Positions 24,174 to 33,357 of a stretch of 43,035 nt of DNA are shown here, piece after piece. How positions within the stretch are numbered: the first letter of the stretch is position 1; the number at the start of each line of letters is the position of its first letter. The notes under the pieces are model-generated. The model had not been told where the DNA came from and ran no database searches. It saw only the letters and a program-made list of their open reading frames with translations. The stretch is from an uncultured Rhodospirillales bacterium (lineage in GTDB: Bacteria; Pseudomonadota; Alphaproteobacteria; Acetobacterales; Acetobacteraceae). Made by a program: the position numbers and the translations under genes. The DNA lies in assembly GCA_903845065.1 (NCBI GenBank), contig CAIMWH010000171.1, forward strand, positions 1 to 43,035. The letters run 5' to 3'.

Positions 24174-26778
24174 ACCCGTAAGGACCACCTGCCCCTACTG
24201 CGGCGTCGGCTGTGGCATCCTCGTCACGCCCAACGGCACCATCAAGGGCGACCCCGCCCACCCCGCCAACCAAGGCCGCCTGTGCAGCAAAGGCACCGCC
24301 CTCGGCGAAACCCTCGGCCTCGCCAACCGCCAGCTCCACCCCGAAATCCACAACGCCCGCGCCACCTGGACCGAAGCCCTCGACCTCATCGCCGAGCGCT
24401 TCGCCACCACCATCGCCGCCCACGGCCCCAACAGCGTCGCCCTCTACGTCTCCGGCCAACTCCTCACCGAGGACTATTACGCCGCCAACAAGCTGGCGAA
24501 ATCCGTCCTCGGCACCGCCAACATCGACAGCAACTCCCGCCTCTGCATGGCCAGCGCCGTCGCCGGCCACCGCCGCGCCTTCGGCGAAGACCTCGTCCCC
24601 GGCATCTACGAAGACCTCGAAATCGCCGACCTCGTCATCCTCGTCGGCTCCAACACCGCCTGGTGCCACCCCGTCCTGTTCCAACGCATCCAGGCCGCCC
24701 GCGCCGCACGCCCCACCATGCGCATCGTGGTGATCGACCCCCGCCGCACCACCACCGCGGCCGAAGCCGACCTCCACCTCCCCCTCCGTCCCGGCACCGA
24801 CGTCGCCCTCTTCAACGGCCTCCTCGCCGACCTCCACGCCCACGGCGGCCAAACTGACGCCCGGTATGGGGCCGACGCCACCGGCCTCGACGACGCCATC
24901 GCCACCGCCCGCGCCGAAACCCCCGACATCGCCACCACCGCCGCCCTCTGCGGCCTCCCCGAAGAGGACGTCGCCGTCTTCTTCGCCCTCGTCCGCGCCA
25001 CCCCACGCACCGTCACCCTGTTCAGCCAGGGCGTGAACCAGTCCTCGGCCGGCACCGACAAGGTGAACGCCATCATCAACACCCACCTGCTGACCGGCCG
25101 CATCGGTCTCCCCGGCGCCGGCCCCTTCAGCATCACCGGCCAACCCAACGCCATGGGCGGCCGCGAAGTCGGCGCCCTCTCCAACATGCTCGCCGCCCAT
25201 CTCGACTGGACCACCCCCGGTGACCATGACCGCCTGGCCCGCTTCTGGAACACCCCGAACCTCCCCGCCGCCCCCGGCCTCAAAGCCGTCGACATGTTCC
25301 ACGCCATCGCCGACGGCCGCATCAAGGCCGTCTGGATCATCGGCACCAATCCCGCCGTCTCCCTCCCGCGCGGCACCACCATCCGCGACGCCCTCGCCAA
25401 CTGCCCCTTCGTCGTGGTCAGCGAATGCGCCGCCGACACCGACACCTCCCGCCTCGCCCATGTCCGCCTCCCCGCCCTCGGCTGGGGCGAAAAGGACGGC
25501 ACCGTCACCAACTCCGAACGCGTCATCAGCCGCCAGCGCGCCTTCCTGCCACCCCCCGGCGAAGCCCGCCCGGACTGGCACGCCCTCGCCGCCGTCGCCG
25601 CCCGCCTCGGCCACGCCGCCGCCTTCGCCTGGACCACCCCCGCCGAGATCTTCCGCGAACACGCCACCCTCTCCGGCTTCGAGAACACCGGCGCCCGCCG
25701 CTTCAACATCTCCGCCCTCGCCACCGCCGACTACGCCACCCTCGCCCCCACCCGCTGGCCATGCCCCGCCGACGGCCCCGCCCCCGCCCGCCTCCTCGGC
25801 GACGGCCGCTTCCCCACACCGGACGGCCGCCCTTGCATGATCCCCACCCCATTCCGCCCCCCGGCCGCCAACGCCACCGCCGAATTCCCCCTCATCCTCC
25901 TCACCGGCCGCCTGCGCGACCAGTGGCACATGATGACCCGCACCGGCCCGGTCCCCCGCCTGATGGCCCACGCCCCCGAACCCATCCTCTCCCTCCACCC
26001 CGCCGACACCACCCTGCCGGACGCCACCCTCGTCCGCGCCACCTCCCCCCACGGCACCACCATCCTCCGCCTCCGCCACGACCCCACCCAACGCCCCGGC
26101 ACCGCCTTCGCCCCCATGCACTGGACCTCTGACCTCTGCCCCCAGGCCCGCATCAACACCACCATCGGCGACGCGACCGACCCCATCAGCGGCCAGCCCG
26201 AACTCAAACACACCCCCATCCAGGTCTCGCCCTACCCCACAAGCTGGACCGCCTTCATCCTCCTGCGCCACCGCCTCCCCGCCACCATCGCCCCGTGGTG
26301 CGCCATCGTCCCCGAACCAAACGGCGTCTGGCGCCACGAACTCGCCGGCGACACCGCTGCCGAAACCGCCCTCGCGCACCTCACCGACCTGCTCGACATC
26401 GGCCCCGCCTGGCTCCGCTTCGACGACCCCGCCCACACCCAGCACCGCGCCATCCTGGTCCGCGACGGCGCCCTCCTCGCCGCCCTCTTCCTCGGCCCCA
26501 ACCTCCCCTCCCGCGCCTGGCTCACCACCCAGTTCGCCCCCGCCATCCCGCTCCCCTCCCGCATCGCCCTCCTCGCAGGCGCCCTCCCCGGCGCCCCCGC
26601 CGCTTCCCCCCCCATCTGCGTCTGCAACGGCATCGCCGCCGCCGAGATCGACGCCGCCATCACCGCGGGCTGCCGCACCATCGACGCCATCGGCCGCGCC
26701 ACCCTCGCCGGCACCGGCTGCGGCTCCTGCAAACCCGAAATCCGCGCCCTCCTCGCCCGCATCCCGGAGCCCGCCTGA
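24163..26778 (+). CDS. nasA: assimilatory nitrate reductase catalytic subunit NasA
   Basis: An 871-residue cytoplasmic molybdoenzyme reducing nitrate to nitrite. The N-terminal [4Fe-4S] ligands are Cys10, Cys13, Cys17 and Cys41 (CPYCGVGC then GRLCSKG). The likely molybdenum ligand is Cys128 in NSRLCMASAV. The bis-MGD domains follow (VSGQLLTEDYYAANK, GSNTAWCHPV, NQSSAGTDKVNAIINTHLLT). The C-terminus carries a BFD-type [2Fe-2S] domain with Cys819, Cys821, Cys853 and Cys856 (CVCNG and GCGSC), as in Klebsiella NasA. There is no Tat signal, as expected for the assimilatory enzyme. ATG 24163 overlaps the upstream gene by 11 bases. The moaC and moeA genes nearby serve its cofactor. Confidence 0.93.
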   Translation: MSTEPVRTTCPYCGVGCGILVTPNGTIKGDPAHPANQGRLCSKGTALGETLGLANRQLHPEIHNARATWTEALDLIAERFATTIAAHGPNSVALYVSGQLLTEDYYAANKLAKSVLGTANIDSNSRLCMASAVAGHRRAFGEDLVPGIYEDLEIADLVILVGSNTAWCHPVLFQRIQAARAARPTMRIVVIDPRRTTTAAEADLHLPLRPGTDVALFNGLLADLHAHGGQTDARYGADATGLDDAIATARAETPDIATTAALCGLPEEDVAVFFALVRATPRTVTLFSQGVNQSSAGTDKVNAIINTHLLTGRIGLPGAGPFSITGQPNAMGGREVGALSNMLAAHLDWTTPGDHDRLARFWNTPNLPAAPGLKAVDMFHAIADGRIKAVWIIGTNPAVSLPRGTTIRDALANCPFVVVSECAADTDTSRLAHVRLPALGWGEKDGTVTNSERVISRQRAFLPPPGEARPDWHALAAVAARLGHAAAFAWTTPAEIFREHATLSGFENTGARRFNISALATADYATLAPTRWPCPADGPAPARLLGDGRFPTPDGRPCMIPTPFRPPAANATAEFPLILLTGRLRDQWHMMTRTGPVPRLMAHAPEPILSLHPADTTLPDATLVRATSPHGTTILRLRHDPTQRPGTAFAPMHWTSDLCPQARINTTIGDATDPISGQPELKHTPIQVSPYPTSWTAFILLRHRLPATIAPWCAIVPEPNGVWRHELAGDTAAETALAHLTDLLDIGPAWLRFDDPAHTQHRAILVRDGALLAALFLGPNLPSRAWLTTQFAPAIPLPSRIALLAGALPGAPAASPPICVCNGIAAAEIDAAITAGCRTIDAIGRATLAGTGCGSCKPEIRALLARIPEPA

Positions 26779-28115
26779 TGCGCCATTTCCCGGTCTTCCT
26801 CGATCTCCACGCCCGCCGCGTCCTCATCCTCGGCACCGGCGAGGTCGCCCACCGCAAAGCCGCCGCCGTCACCACCGCCGGCGCCGAAGTCCTCCTCCGC
26901 CCCCACTTCTCCCCCGCCGACCTCGCCGGCTGCGCCCTCGCCATCGGCGCCGACGCCCCCCAGCCCGACCTCGAAGCCCTCTTCCACGCCGCCCACGCCG
27001 CCGGCATCCCGGTCAACACCGTCGATCAGCCCGCCCTGTGCAGCTACATCACCCCCGCCATCATCGACCGCGACCCCATCACTATCGCCATCGGCACCGG
27101 CGGCGCCGCCCCCGTCCTCGCCCGCCTCCTGCGCGCCCGCATCGAGGCCATCATCCCCCCCGTCTTCGGCCGCCTCGCCGCCCTCGCCGCCACACTCTCG
27201 CGCGACCTGCGCGCCCGCTTCACTGACCTGCGCGCCCGCCGCCGCGTCCTCGAACGCATCCTCACCGGTCCCGCCGCCGACCTCGTCTTCGCCCACCGTG
27301 ACGCCGAAGCCGAAACCGTCGCCCGCGCCGAAATGGCCGACGCCATCCGCCCCACCGGCACCGTCCACCTCGTCGGCGCCGGCCCGGGCGCCGCCGACCT
27401 CCTCACCCTGCGCGCCCTCCGCCTCCTCGGCGAAGCCGACGTCATCGTCCACGATCGCCTGGTCTCCGCCGAAGTCCTCGACCTCGCCCGCCGTGACGCC
27501 AGGCGCATCTACGTCGGCAAGGCCCGCGCCAACCACTGCGTCCCCCAACCCGAAATCAACGCCCTCCTCATCCGCCTCGCCCGGGGCGGCAACAAAGTCA
27601 TCCGCCTCAAAGGCGGCGACCCGACGATCTTCGGCCGCGCCGGCGAAGAAGCCGCCGCCCTCGCAGCCGCCGGCATCGCCTGCGAAATCGTCCCCGGCAT
27701 CACCGCCGCCCTGGCCTGCGCCGCCGACCTCGGCGCCTCGCTCACCCACCGCGACCACGCCCGCACCGTCACCCTCGCCACCGGCCACACCGCCGACGGC
27801 AAAGTCGATCTCGATTTCGCTGCCCTCGTCGCCCTGCGCGGCACCGTCGCCATCTACATGGGCCTCAAAACCCTCCCCGCCGTGCGGGACGGCTTCCGCA
27901 CCCACGGCCTCCCGCGCACCACCCCCGCCGCCCTGGTCGAAAACGGCAGCATGCCCCAACGCCGCATCCTGCGCGGCACCCTGGACAGCCTCGCCGCCGA
28001 CGCACCAGGCTGGAGCACCGGCGGCCCCACCCTCCTCATCATCGGTGAGGCGTTGGAACCAGGACTACCGAGCCGCGAAAGCCTGCGCATCGAGCGCGAG
28101 CCGGCATACGGTTAA
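26778..28115 (+). CDS. cysG: siroheme synthase CysG (trifunctional)
   Basis: A 445-residue fused enzyme making siroheme from uroporphyrinogen III for NirA. The N-terminal precorrin-2 dehydrogenase/ferrochelatase part has the Rossmann motif LILGTGEVAHRKA near residue 16 (usually GGGxVAxRK), and the conserved NTVDQPALCSYITPAII and IAIGTGGAAPVLARLLR. The C-terminal SUMT methyltransferase starts near residue 193 with VHLVGAGPGAADLLTLRA, followed by VIRLKGGDPTIFGRAGEE and LVENGSMPQRR. ATG 26778 forms a TGATG junction with nasA, so it is the last gene of the nitrate operon. Its 3' end overlaps the convergent Gfo/Idh/MocA gene by 51 bases with no terminator between. Confidence 0.93.
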   Translation: MRHFPVFLDLHARRVLILGTGEVAHRKAAAVTTAGAEVLLRPHFSPADLAGCALAIGADAPQPDLEALFHAAHAAGIPVNTVDQPALCSYITPAIIDRDPITIAIGTGGAAPVLARLLRARIEAIIPPVFGRLAALAATLSRDLRARFTDLRARRRVLERILTGPAADLVFAHRDAEAETVARAEMADAIRPTGTVHLVGAGPGAADLLTLRALRLLGEADVIVHDRLVSAEVLDLARRDARRIYVGKARANHCVPQPEINALLIRLARGGNKVIRLKGGDPTIFGRAGEEAAALAAAGIACEIVPGITAALACAADLGASLTHRDHARTVTLATGHTADGKVDLDFAALVALRGTVAIYMGLKTLPAVRDGFRTHGLPRTTPAALVENGSMPQRRILRGTLDSLAADAPGWSTGGPTLLIIGEALEPGLPSRESLRIEREPAYG

Positions 28116-29063
28116 CGCATGCGCCTGCGGCATCGCCGTTTCCGTGCGGTCCCGTACATCGGCGGCGAAATTGCGGAAATACGTCAATTTCTGCCCCTCG
28201 CAGTGGATATGTCGGGTGCCCTTCTTGTCGGACATGAACAAATGGTCCGTCCCCGCCCGCCCCTCGATGTCGATATACTTGCGCAATTCGATCGTCCCCT
28301 CGGTCCCCAGGATGGTCAGCCTTCCATCCCCCCAGGTCGGCAGCCCGTCCGGCGTGAACCAATCCACCCGCACATACCCCCGGGCCCGCTCGCTGCGCAG
28401 CACCACCTCGCCGAAATCCTCGAACCCGCCGCCCACCGCGAAATGCCCCACCGAGGCAAACGCCACCTCCGGCTTCTGGCTCTCTGTAAACACGATGAAC
28501 TGGTCGATCTGGTGGCTGGCAATATCCACCAGCACCCCGCCATACGTCGAAGCATCCCAGAACCAGTCCGGCCGCAACGGCCGATTGAGCCGATGCGGCC
28601 CCAAACCGACCGTCTGCACCACCTGCCCGATTGCCCCCGCCCGCACCATATCCAACGCCACCTGCGTCGAAGGCGTCTGGAATCGCTCGGAAAAACACAC
28701 CGAGAATATCCGCCCGGTCTCTGCCACCGCGTGCTCCACCGCGGCCAGCTGCGCGTAGTCGGTGATCCCGGGCTTATCCACCAGCACATCCTTGCCGGCC
28801 CGCATCGCCGCCACCGCCAGCGGCGCCCGCTCGCACGGTATCCCCGCCGTCACGATCACATCGATCGTCGTGTCCTCCAGCAGGCGCGCCTTCTCGGCAA
28901 TTTCCGGCAGATGTGGAAACCGTTTGCGAAACCCGTCCAATACCCCGGCATCTGACGTCACCGGCCAATACCCGGCACACTCCATGCCGGCATCCATCAG
29001 ATATTGCGTGAGTTCATAGACATGCCGGTGATCAAGCCCGATCACTCCGAAGCGGGTCGCCAT
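28065..29063 (-). CDS. Gfo/Idh/MocA family oxidoreductase
   Basis: A 332-residue NAD(P)-dependent oxidoreductase with the N-terminal Rossmann fold (RFGVIGLDHRHVYEL; the usual G-x-G-x2-G is altered to GLDHRH) and the family signature VLVDKPGITDYAQL near residue 93, matching the EKP motif with Asp for Glu. The C-terminal alpha/beta domain includes GGVLVDIASHQIDQFIVF near 175, where the catalytic His lies, and LTILGTEGTIELRKYIDIEG near 248. Substrate unknown; the family acts on sugars, inositols and related compounds. ATG 29063 follows GGAG at eight bases. The first 50 bases of its 3' end lie over cysG on the other strand. Confidence 0.85.
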   Translation of the reverse strand: MATRFGVIGLDHRHVYELTQYLMDAGMECAGYWPVTSDAGVLDGFRKRFPHLPEIAEKARLLEDTTIDVIVTAGIPCERAPLAVAAMRAGKDVLVDKPGITDYAQLAAVEHAVAETGRIFSVCFSERFQTPSTQVALDMVRAGAIGQVVQTVGLGPHRLNRPLRPDWFWDASTYGGVLVDIASHQIDQFIVFTESQKPEVAFASVGHFAVGGGFEDFGEVVLRSERARGYVRVDWFTPDGLPTWGDGRLTILGTEGTIELRKYIDIEGRAGTDHLFMSDKKGTRHIHCEGQKLTYFRNFAADVRDRTETAMPQAHALTVCRLALDAQAFAAR

Positions 29064-29095
29064 GTTCCAGTCTCCAGTCGATTTAGGTTTAGAAA

Positions 29096-29153
29096 GAAGC
29101 GAGCACTTCTTTTTGAAAAAAGAAGCAAAAACGTTCTATCCGTTGGCTTCGCC
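29096..29153. repeat. nested palindromic repeat, copy C (half element)
   Basis: Only one arm is present: GAAGCGAGCACTTC, a T5 run, GAAAAAAGAAGC, then AAAAACGTTCTATCC and GTTGGCTTCGCCC. The sequence stops at the centre of symmetry seen in full copies, where the gamma-glutamyltransferase-like gene ends. It lies between that gene and the downstream oxidoreductase gene on the minus strand. Confidence 0.8.
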
Positions 29154-29154
29154 C

Positions 29155-30789
29155 TTACGCCACCACTCCAACATACCCATCGCGCTGCGGATCAGCCCCA
29201 CCCTCCAGCCGCCCGTCCCACGCCGTAATCCCATGCGGAGCCGCGAACGGGAACGACAGCGGAGACCGTTTCACCTCATAACCCATTGATTCCAGAACAA
29301 CCTGCGTCGCGCGCGGAATCCGATTGGAAATATCGATCGCATCCGTCGTCGCCGAAAACCGCGGCGCCTGCACTGCCTCCTGCATCCCCATCCCCCAATC
29401 CAGCACATTGAGCAGCACCTGCAGGATCGCCACCGCGATCCACGCCCCGCCTGGCGCCCCCACTGTCATCACCGGCGCCCCCTCGTCGAACACGATCGTC
29501 GGTGACATTGTCGAGAACCGCCGCTTCCCCGGCGCGATCGACCCCGCCAGCCCCGGCCGCGGATCGTACCAGTTCATCGCCCCATTCAGCATGAACCCGG
29601 TCCCCGGCGGGATCACCCCGGATGGCGTGCCCAGCGTATGCGTCACTGAAACCACCATGCCATCGGCATCGATGCACGAAATCGTCGTCGTATGCTTGGC
29701 ATCGCCGCCAGCGCGGGGCAGGGGGGTCTTCTCCCCCGCCTCGATCCGCCCCGCGCAGGCGTCGGCATAGGTATCGGACAACAGCATCTCCAGCGGCGGC
29801 ACCACGAAATCGGGATCGCCGATATGTCGATCCTTGTCCCGCCCGGCAATCTTCATCGCCTCCGCCACCACCCGGATATATTCGGGGCTGTTGTGCCCGA
29901 GCGCCACCAGGTCAAACCGCTCAAGGATCCGCAGCATCTCTGCCACCACGATCCCCCCCGCCGGCGGCGGCGGCACCGCAACCCGCCGCCCGCGATAGGT
30001 AATCTCCAGCGGCGCATGCTCGCGCAACCGGAACCCCGCCAGGTCAGCCGCCGACAACAACCCGCCATGCGCCTGCATATCCGCCACAATCCGCGCTGCC
30101 AGCGGCCCGGTATAGAAACTCTCCGCTCCATTGGCCGCGAGATCCCGCAACGTCCCCGCCAGCGCCGGATTGCGCACCAGGTCCCCCACCCGCTTGGGCG
30201 ACCCATCCGCCCGCAGATACAGCGCCGCCCCGTCCACCGTGCACGCAAGCTTGTCCACATACGGCCGCCGTCCATACGGCGCATCGTTGGTGGCAAACAC
30301 GCCGCCCACATGCGGGCGCACCACCCAGCCCTTCTCGGCGAACCCGATCGCCGGCCCAAACAACGCCCCCCAGTCCAGCCGCCCGAACCGCGCATGCGCC
30401 GCCTCGAACACCCGAAGAATCCCGGGCGTCGTCACCGCGCTATGGCCCAGCTCGTTCACCGCGCCCTTCAGCACGTAGCCGAATCCGTCCGAACACTCGC
30501 CCTCGAAAATCCCCGCCCACATATCCGCCGTCGCCGCCGCCGGGCAGGTCGACATCCCGTCCAGGATCACATGCGCCCCGGTCCGCGGATCGAACACCTG
30601 CATCGAGCCCAGGCCGCCGATGCCGCACATCAGCGGGTCCACCACCCCCTGGGTGAACGCACACGCCAACACCGCATCCACCGCACTACCACCCTGCGCC
30701 AGCACCGCGGTGCCGGCCTCCACTGCTTCGGGCTGCGGCGCCACGATCATGGCGCGAGGTTCAGGCAACTGGCGAACAGGGCGGGGCAT
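29155..30789 (-). CDS. gamma-glutamyltransferase family protein
   Basis: A 544-residue N-terminal-nucleophile hydrolase of the gamma-glutamyltransferase superfamily. The predicted self-cleavage and nucleophile threonine lies in GGDAKHTTTISCIDADG near residue 365, splitting the chain into large and small subunits. The N-terminal AVEAGTAVLAQGGSAVDAVLA and GIGGLGSMQVFD, and the small-subunit GVIPPGTGFMLNGAMNWYDP and FSTMSPTIVF, are typical landmarks. No signal peptide is evident, so it is likely cytoplasmic, unlike the classic periplasmic enzyme; such forms often hydrolyse or transfer other amides. ATG 30789 follows CCGGAG at six bases. Half a palindromic repeat follows its stop. Confidence 0.88.
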   Translation of the reverse strand: MPRPVRQLPEPRAMIVAPQPEAVEAGTAVLAQGGSAVDAVLACAFTQGVVDPLMCGIGGLGSMQVFDPRTGAHVILDGMSTCPAAATADMWAGIFEGECSDGFGYVLKGAVNELGHSAVTTPGILRVFEAAHARFGRLDWGALFGPAIGFAEKGWVVRPHVGGVFATNDAPYGRRPYVDKLACTVDGAALYLRADGSPKRVGDLVRNPALAGTLRDLAANGAESFYTGPLAARIVADMQAHGGLLSAADLAGFRLREHAPLEITYRGRRVAVPPPPAGGIVVAEMLRILERFDLVALGHNSPEYIRVVAEAMKIAGRDKDRHIGDPDFVVPPLEMLLSDTYADACAGRIEAGEKTPLPRAGGDAKHTTTISCIDADGMVVSVTHTLGTPSGVIPPGTGFMLNGAMNWYDPRPGLAGSIAPGKRRFSTMSPTIVFDEGAPVMTVGAPGGAWIAVAILQVLLNVLDWGMGMQEAVQAPRFSATTDAIDISNRIPRATQVVLESMGYEVKRSPLSFPFAAPHGITAWDGRLEGGADPQRDGYVGVVA

Positions 30790-30864
30790 GGCAAACTCCG
30801 GCGGCGATGAAGGCGAAGCCTCCGTCAGGCCGCGCGCGGACGCAAGCCGCCCCCGCGCAACCCC

Positions 30865-31590
30865 TCAGTACTTGCGCAGCAAGCCCACCAGCCGCCCCTG
30901 CACCCGCACCTTGTCGGCCGGATAAATCTGCGTCTTGAACGTCGCATTGGCCGGCTCCAGCGCAATCGCATTGCCTTTCCGACGCAGCCGCTTCAGCGTC
31001 ACCTCCCCCTCATCCACCAGCGCCACCACGATCTGCCCACTATCCGCGGTGTCGGTGCGGCGAATAATCACCGTGTCCCCATCCCAGATCCCGGCCTCGA
31101 GCATCGATTCGCCCGCCACCTCTAGCGCGAAGTGCTCGCCCGCCCCCAACATCGCCATCGGCACATCCACGTGGCTGACACTGTCGTTCAACGCCTCGAT
31201 CGGCATACCGGCCGCAATCCGCCCATACAGCGGCAACTGCACCGACCCCGCCTCCGTCGCCGCGCGAACCCCCGCCAGCCGGCCGCCGAAGTCCCCATGG
31301 ATCACATTGGGAGCGAACCCCGGGGCCTCGCTGGCCTGCGACGCCTCGCTCAACGCCGCATCGCGCGCCGCGATATCATCGGGCAACCGCATCACCTCCA
31401 GCGCCCGCGCCCGATGATGCCGCCGCTGCAGGAACCCCCGCTCCTCCAGCGCCGAAATCAGCCGATGGATCCCAGACTTGGAGCGCAAATTCAGCGCCGC
31501 CTTCATCTCCTCGAAACTCGGCGAAAACCCGGTCGCCTTCAAATGCTGGTCAATGAAGGTCAGCAACTCGTGCTGCTTGCGTGTGAGCAT
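30865..31590 (-). CDS. lexA: SOS repressor LexA
   Basis: A 241-residue transcription repressor and self-cleaving serine protease. The N-terminal winged helix starts [18 protein letters not shown] with the recognition region [19 protein letters not shown]. The cleavage site is Ala127-Gly128 (GRIAAGMP), and the catalytic dyad is Ser162 ([14 protein letters not shown]) and Lys200 ([10 protein letters not shown]). ATG 31590 is preceded by GGGAG at eight bases. Its promoter contains a perfect alphaproteobacterial SOS box, so it is autoregulated and induced by DNA damage. It is last in the trpC-moaC-moeA-lexA cluster, an order also known from other alphaproteobacteria. Confidence 0.95.
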   Translation of the reverse strand: MLTRKQHELLTFIDQHLKATGFSPSFEEMKAALNLRSKSGIHRLISALEERGFLQRRHHRARALEVMRLPDDIAARDAALSEASQASEAPGFAPNVIHGDFGGRLAGVRAATEAGSVQLPLYGRIAAGMPIEALNDSVSHVDVPMAMLGAGEHFALEVAGESMLEAGIWDGDTVIIRRTDTADSGQIVVALVDEGEVTLKRLRRKGNAIALEPANATFKTQIYPADKVRVQGRLVGLLRKY

Positions 31591-31638
31591 GGGCGAAACT
31601 CCCGTGGCGTCGCGGAACAAACCAGCAACTCACGCGAT

Positions 31639-31668
31639 GTTCTATATGCGTTCCCGTTGGCATGTCAA
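31639..31668 (-). promoter_or_regulatory. lexA promoter with SOS box
   Basis: On the minus strand a -35 box TTGACA (31663-31668) and a -10 box TATAGA (31641-31646) are separated by 16 bases. The SOS box GAACGCATATAGAAC (31639-31653) covers the -10 region and matches GAAC-N7-GAAC exactly. LexA bound here would block RNA polymerase. The whole unit fits in the gap between the moeA stop and the lexA start. Confidence 0.88.
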
Positions 31669-31674
31669 CGCAAA

Positions 31675-32880
31675 CTACAACCCCAGCGTATCAAGCCGGA
31701 TAACCGGCACCATCTCGCCAGCCAAAGCCGCCGGCGCGTGCGGCGGCCGCAGAATCAACGCGTCGGATTCCGCCAGCAACCGCAACATCGCCGAATCCTG
31801 CCGCCCGAACGCGCTCACCACCGGCGTGCCATCCGCGTCAAACGTCATCCGCGCCCGCAAATGGTCCGCCCGCTGGTCATTCGCTGCCAACCCCGCCCCC
31901 AGCCGCGCCAGGCTCACCGGCGGCGGGGCAGGGGGCAACCCCGACAGCACGCCGAGCGCCGGCACCAGGAACAAAATGGCGGTTATCAGCGACGAAACCG
32001 GATTTCCCGGTAGCCCCAGCAACGGCACCGAACCCAGCCGCCCATGGATCAACGGCTTGCCCGGCCGCATCGCAATTTTCCAGAAATCCACCACCAGGCC
32101 GCGCTCCCCCAGTGCATCCTGGATCAGATCATGCTCCCCCACGCTCGCCCCCCCGGTCGTCACCAGGATATCGCAGGACCGCGCCCCATCCGCCGCCGCC
32201 GCAATCGCCGCGCGATCATCGGGCGCGATCGGCAGCACCACCGCGTCCCCCCCGCACGCCCGCACCAGCGCCGCCAGCGCATGCGAATTGGACGAAACAA
32301 TCCCCCCCGCCGGAATCGGCTCTCCCGGCAATGCAATCTCATCCCCGGTCGCCAAAATCGCCACCCGCGGCGCCCGATGCACGCCCACCCAAGGATGATT
32401 GCCCGCCGCCATCAAGCCAATATCCCGCGCATTCAAGCGCTTGCCGGCCGGAACCAGCACATCCCCCACCGCGAAATCCTGCCCGGCGCGCCGAATATGC
32501 CGCCCGCCAACCACCGCCTCATCCACCCGCACCCGCGCGCCGGTCCGCGTCGCATCCTCCTGCAACAGGATCGCATCCGCCCCGTCCGGCACGACAGACC
32601 CGGTAAACAACCGCAACGCCTGCCCCGGCCCAATGGTCCCCGCCCACGGATGTCCCGCCGGCGCACTGCCCACCACCTCCAACTCCGCCCCGAGCCCTCC
32701 ATCGGCCGCCCGCAGCGCATACCCATCCATCGCCGAAACATCATGCGGCGGCTGCGTCAACCGCGCCGCCACCGCCGCCGCCGAAACCCGCCCCCACGCC
32801 TGTGCCAGCGGCACCAACTCCGCCGCCGTCGCCGTCAAATCCGCCAGGATACGCGCGCGGGCCTCGTCAACGCTGATCAT
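31675..32880 (-). CDS. moeA: molybdopterin molybdotransferase MoeA
   Basis: A 401-residue cytoplasmic enzyme inserting molybdate into adenylylated molybdopterin. Landmarks in order: the N-terminal VDEARARILAD and PPHDVSAMDGYALRAAD (near residue 44), IRRAGQDFAVGDVLVPAGKRL near 155, ILATGDEIALPGEPIPAGGI near 200, ILVTTGGASVGEHDLIQDAL near 240, and LLGLPGNPVSSLITAILFLVPAL near 285. AGGAG lies six bases before ATG 32880. It is three bases downstream of moaC. It supports the molybdoenzyme NasA and any others in the cell. Confidence 0.94.
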   Translation of the reverse strand: MISVDEARARILADLTATAAELVPLAQAWGRVSAAAVAARLTQPPHDVSAMDGYALRAADGGLGAELEVVGSAPAGHPWAGTIGPGQALRLFTGSVVPDGADAILLQEDATRTGARVRVDEAVVGGRHIRRAGQDFAVGDVLVPAGKRLNARDIGLMAAGNHPWVGVHRAPRVAILATGDEIALPGEPIPAGGIVSSNSHALAALVRACGGDAVVLPIAPDDRAAIAAAADGARSCDILVTTGGASVGEHDLIQDALGERGLVVDFWKIAMRPGKPLIHGRLGSVPLLGLPGNPVSSLITAILFLVPALGVLSGLPPAPPPVSLARLGAGLAANDQRADHLRARMTFDADGTPVVSAFGRQDSAMLRLLAESDALILRPPHAPAALAGEMVPVIRLDTLGL

Positions 32881-32883
32881 CGC

Positions 32884-33357
32884 CTACTCCTGCCGGAAAT
32901 CGCCGCTCTTGCCGCCCGATTTCGCCACCACCCGCAACCCGTCCACCCGCATCCCGCGATCGACCGCCTTGCACATGTCGTAAACCGTCAACGCCGCCAC
33001 CGAAGCCGCCGTCAACGCCTCCATCTCTACCCCCGTGCGCCCGGTGGTCTTCACCGTGGCGCTGATCTCCACCCCATCCTCCCCATCCGGCGCCAACTCC
33101 AGCGTCACCGCCGACAGCGGCAGCGGATGGCACAACGGGATCAAATCCGCCGTCCGCTTGGCCGCCATGATCCCGGCCAACCGCGCCACCCCCAGCACAT
33201 CACCCTTCTTCGCCGTCCCCGCCCGGATCATCGCCAGCGTCGACGGCTGCATCGTCACCCGCGCCCGCGCCGTCGCCTCGCGCACCGTCTCGGCCTTGCC
33301 CGACACATCCACCATCACCGCATTGCCAGCAGCGTCGAAATGGGTGAGCCCGCTCAT
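32884..33357 (-). CDS. moaC: cyclic pyranopterin monophosphate synthase MoaC
   Basis: A 157-residue enzyme of the first step of molybdenum cofactor synthesis, converting the MoaA product into cyclic pyranopterin monophosphate. Conserved blocks are [14 protein letters not shown] near residue 15, [20 protein letters not shown] near 50, IPLCHPLPL near 73, [32 protein letters not shown] near 105 with the catalytic lysine in MCKA, and the end KSGGKSGDF. The start overlaps the trpC stop by ATGA. No moaA is visible in the window. Confidence 0.95.
   Translation of the reverse strand: MSGLTHFDAAGNAVMVDVSGKAETVREATARARVTMQPSTLAMIRAGTAKKGDVLGVARLAGIMAAKRTADLIPLCHPLPLSAVTLELAPDGEDGVEISATVKTTGRTGVEMEALTAASVAALTVYDMCKAVDRGMRVDGLRVVAKSGGKSGDFRQE

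Noticed and set aside
24100-26445. A very long open frame on the minus strand opposite nasA, and similar long frames opposite or out of frame with other genes (for example 415-2688 plus, 6824-8848 minus, 13687-15573 minus, 20533-22590 plus).
   Set aside because: High GC leaves few stop codons in alternative frames. The translations are low-complexity runs of Gly, Arg, Pro, Ala, His or Asp with no family motifs, while the other frame holds clear enzymes.
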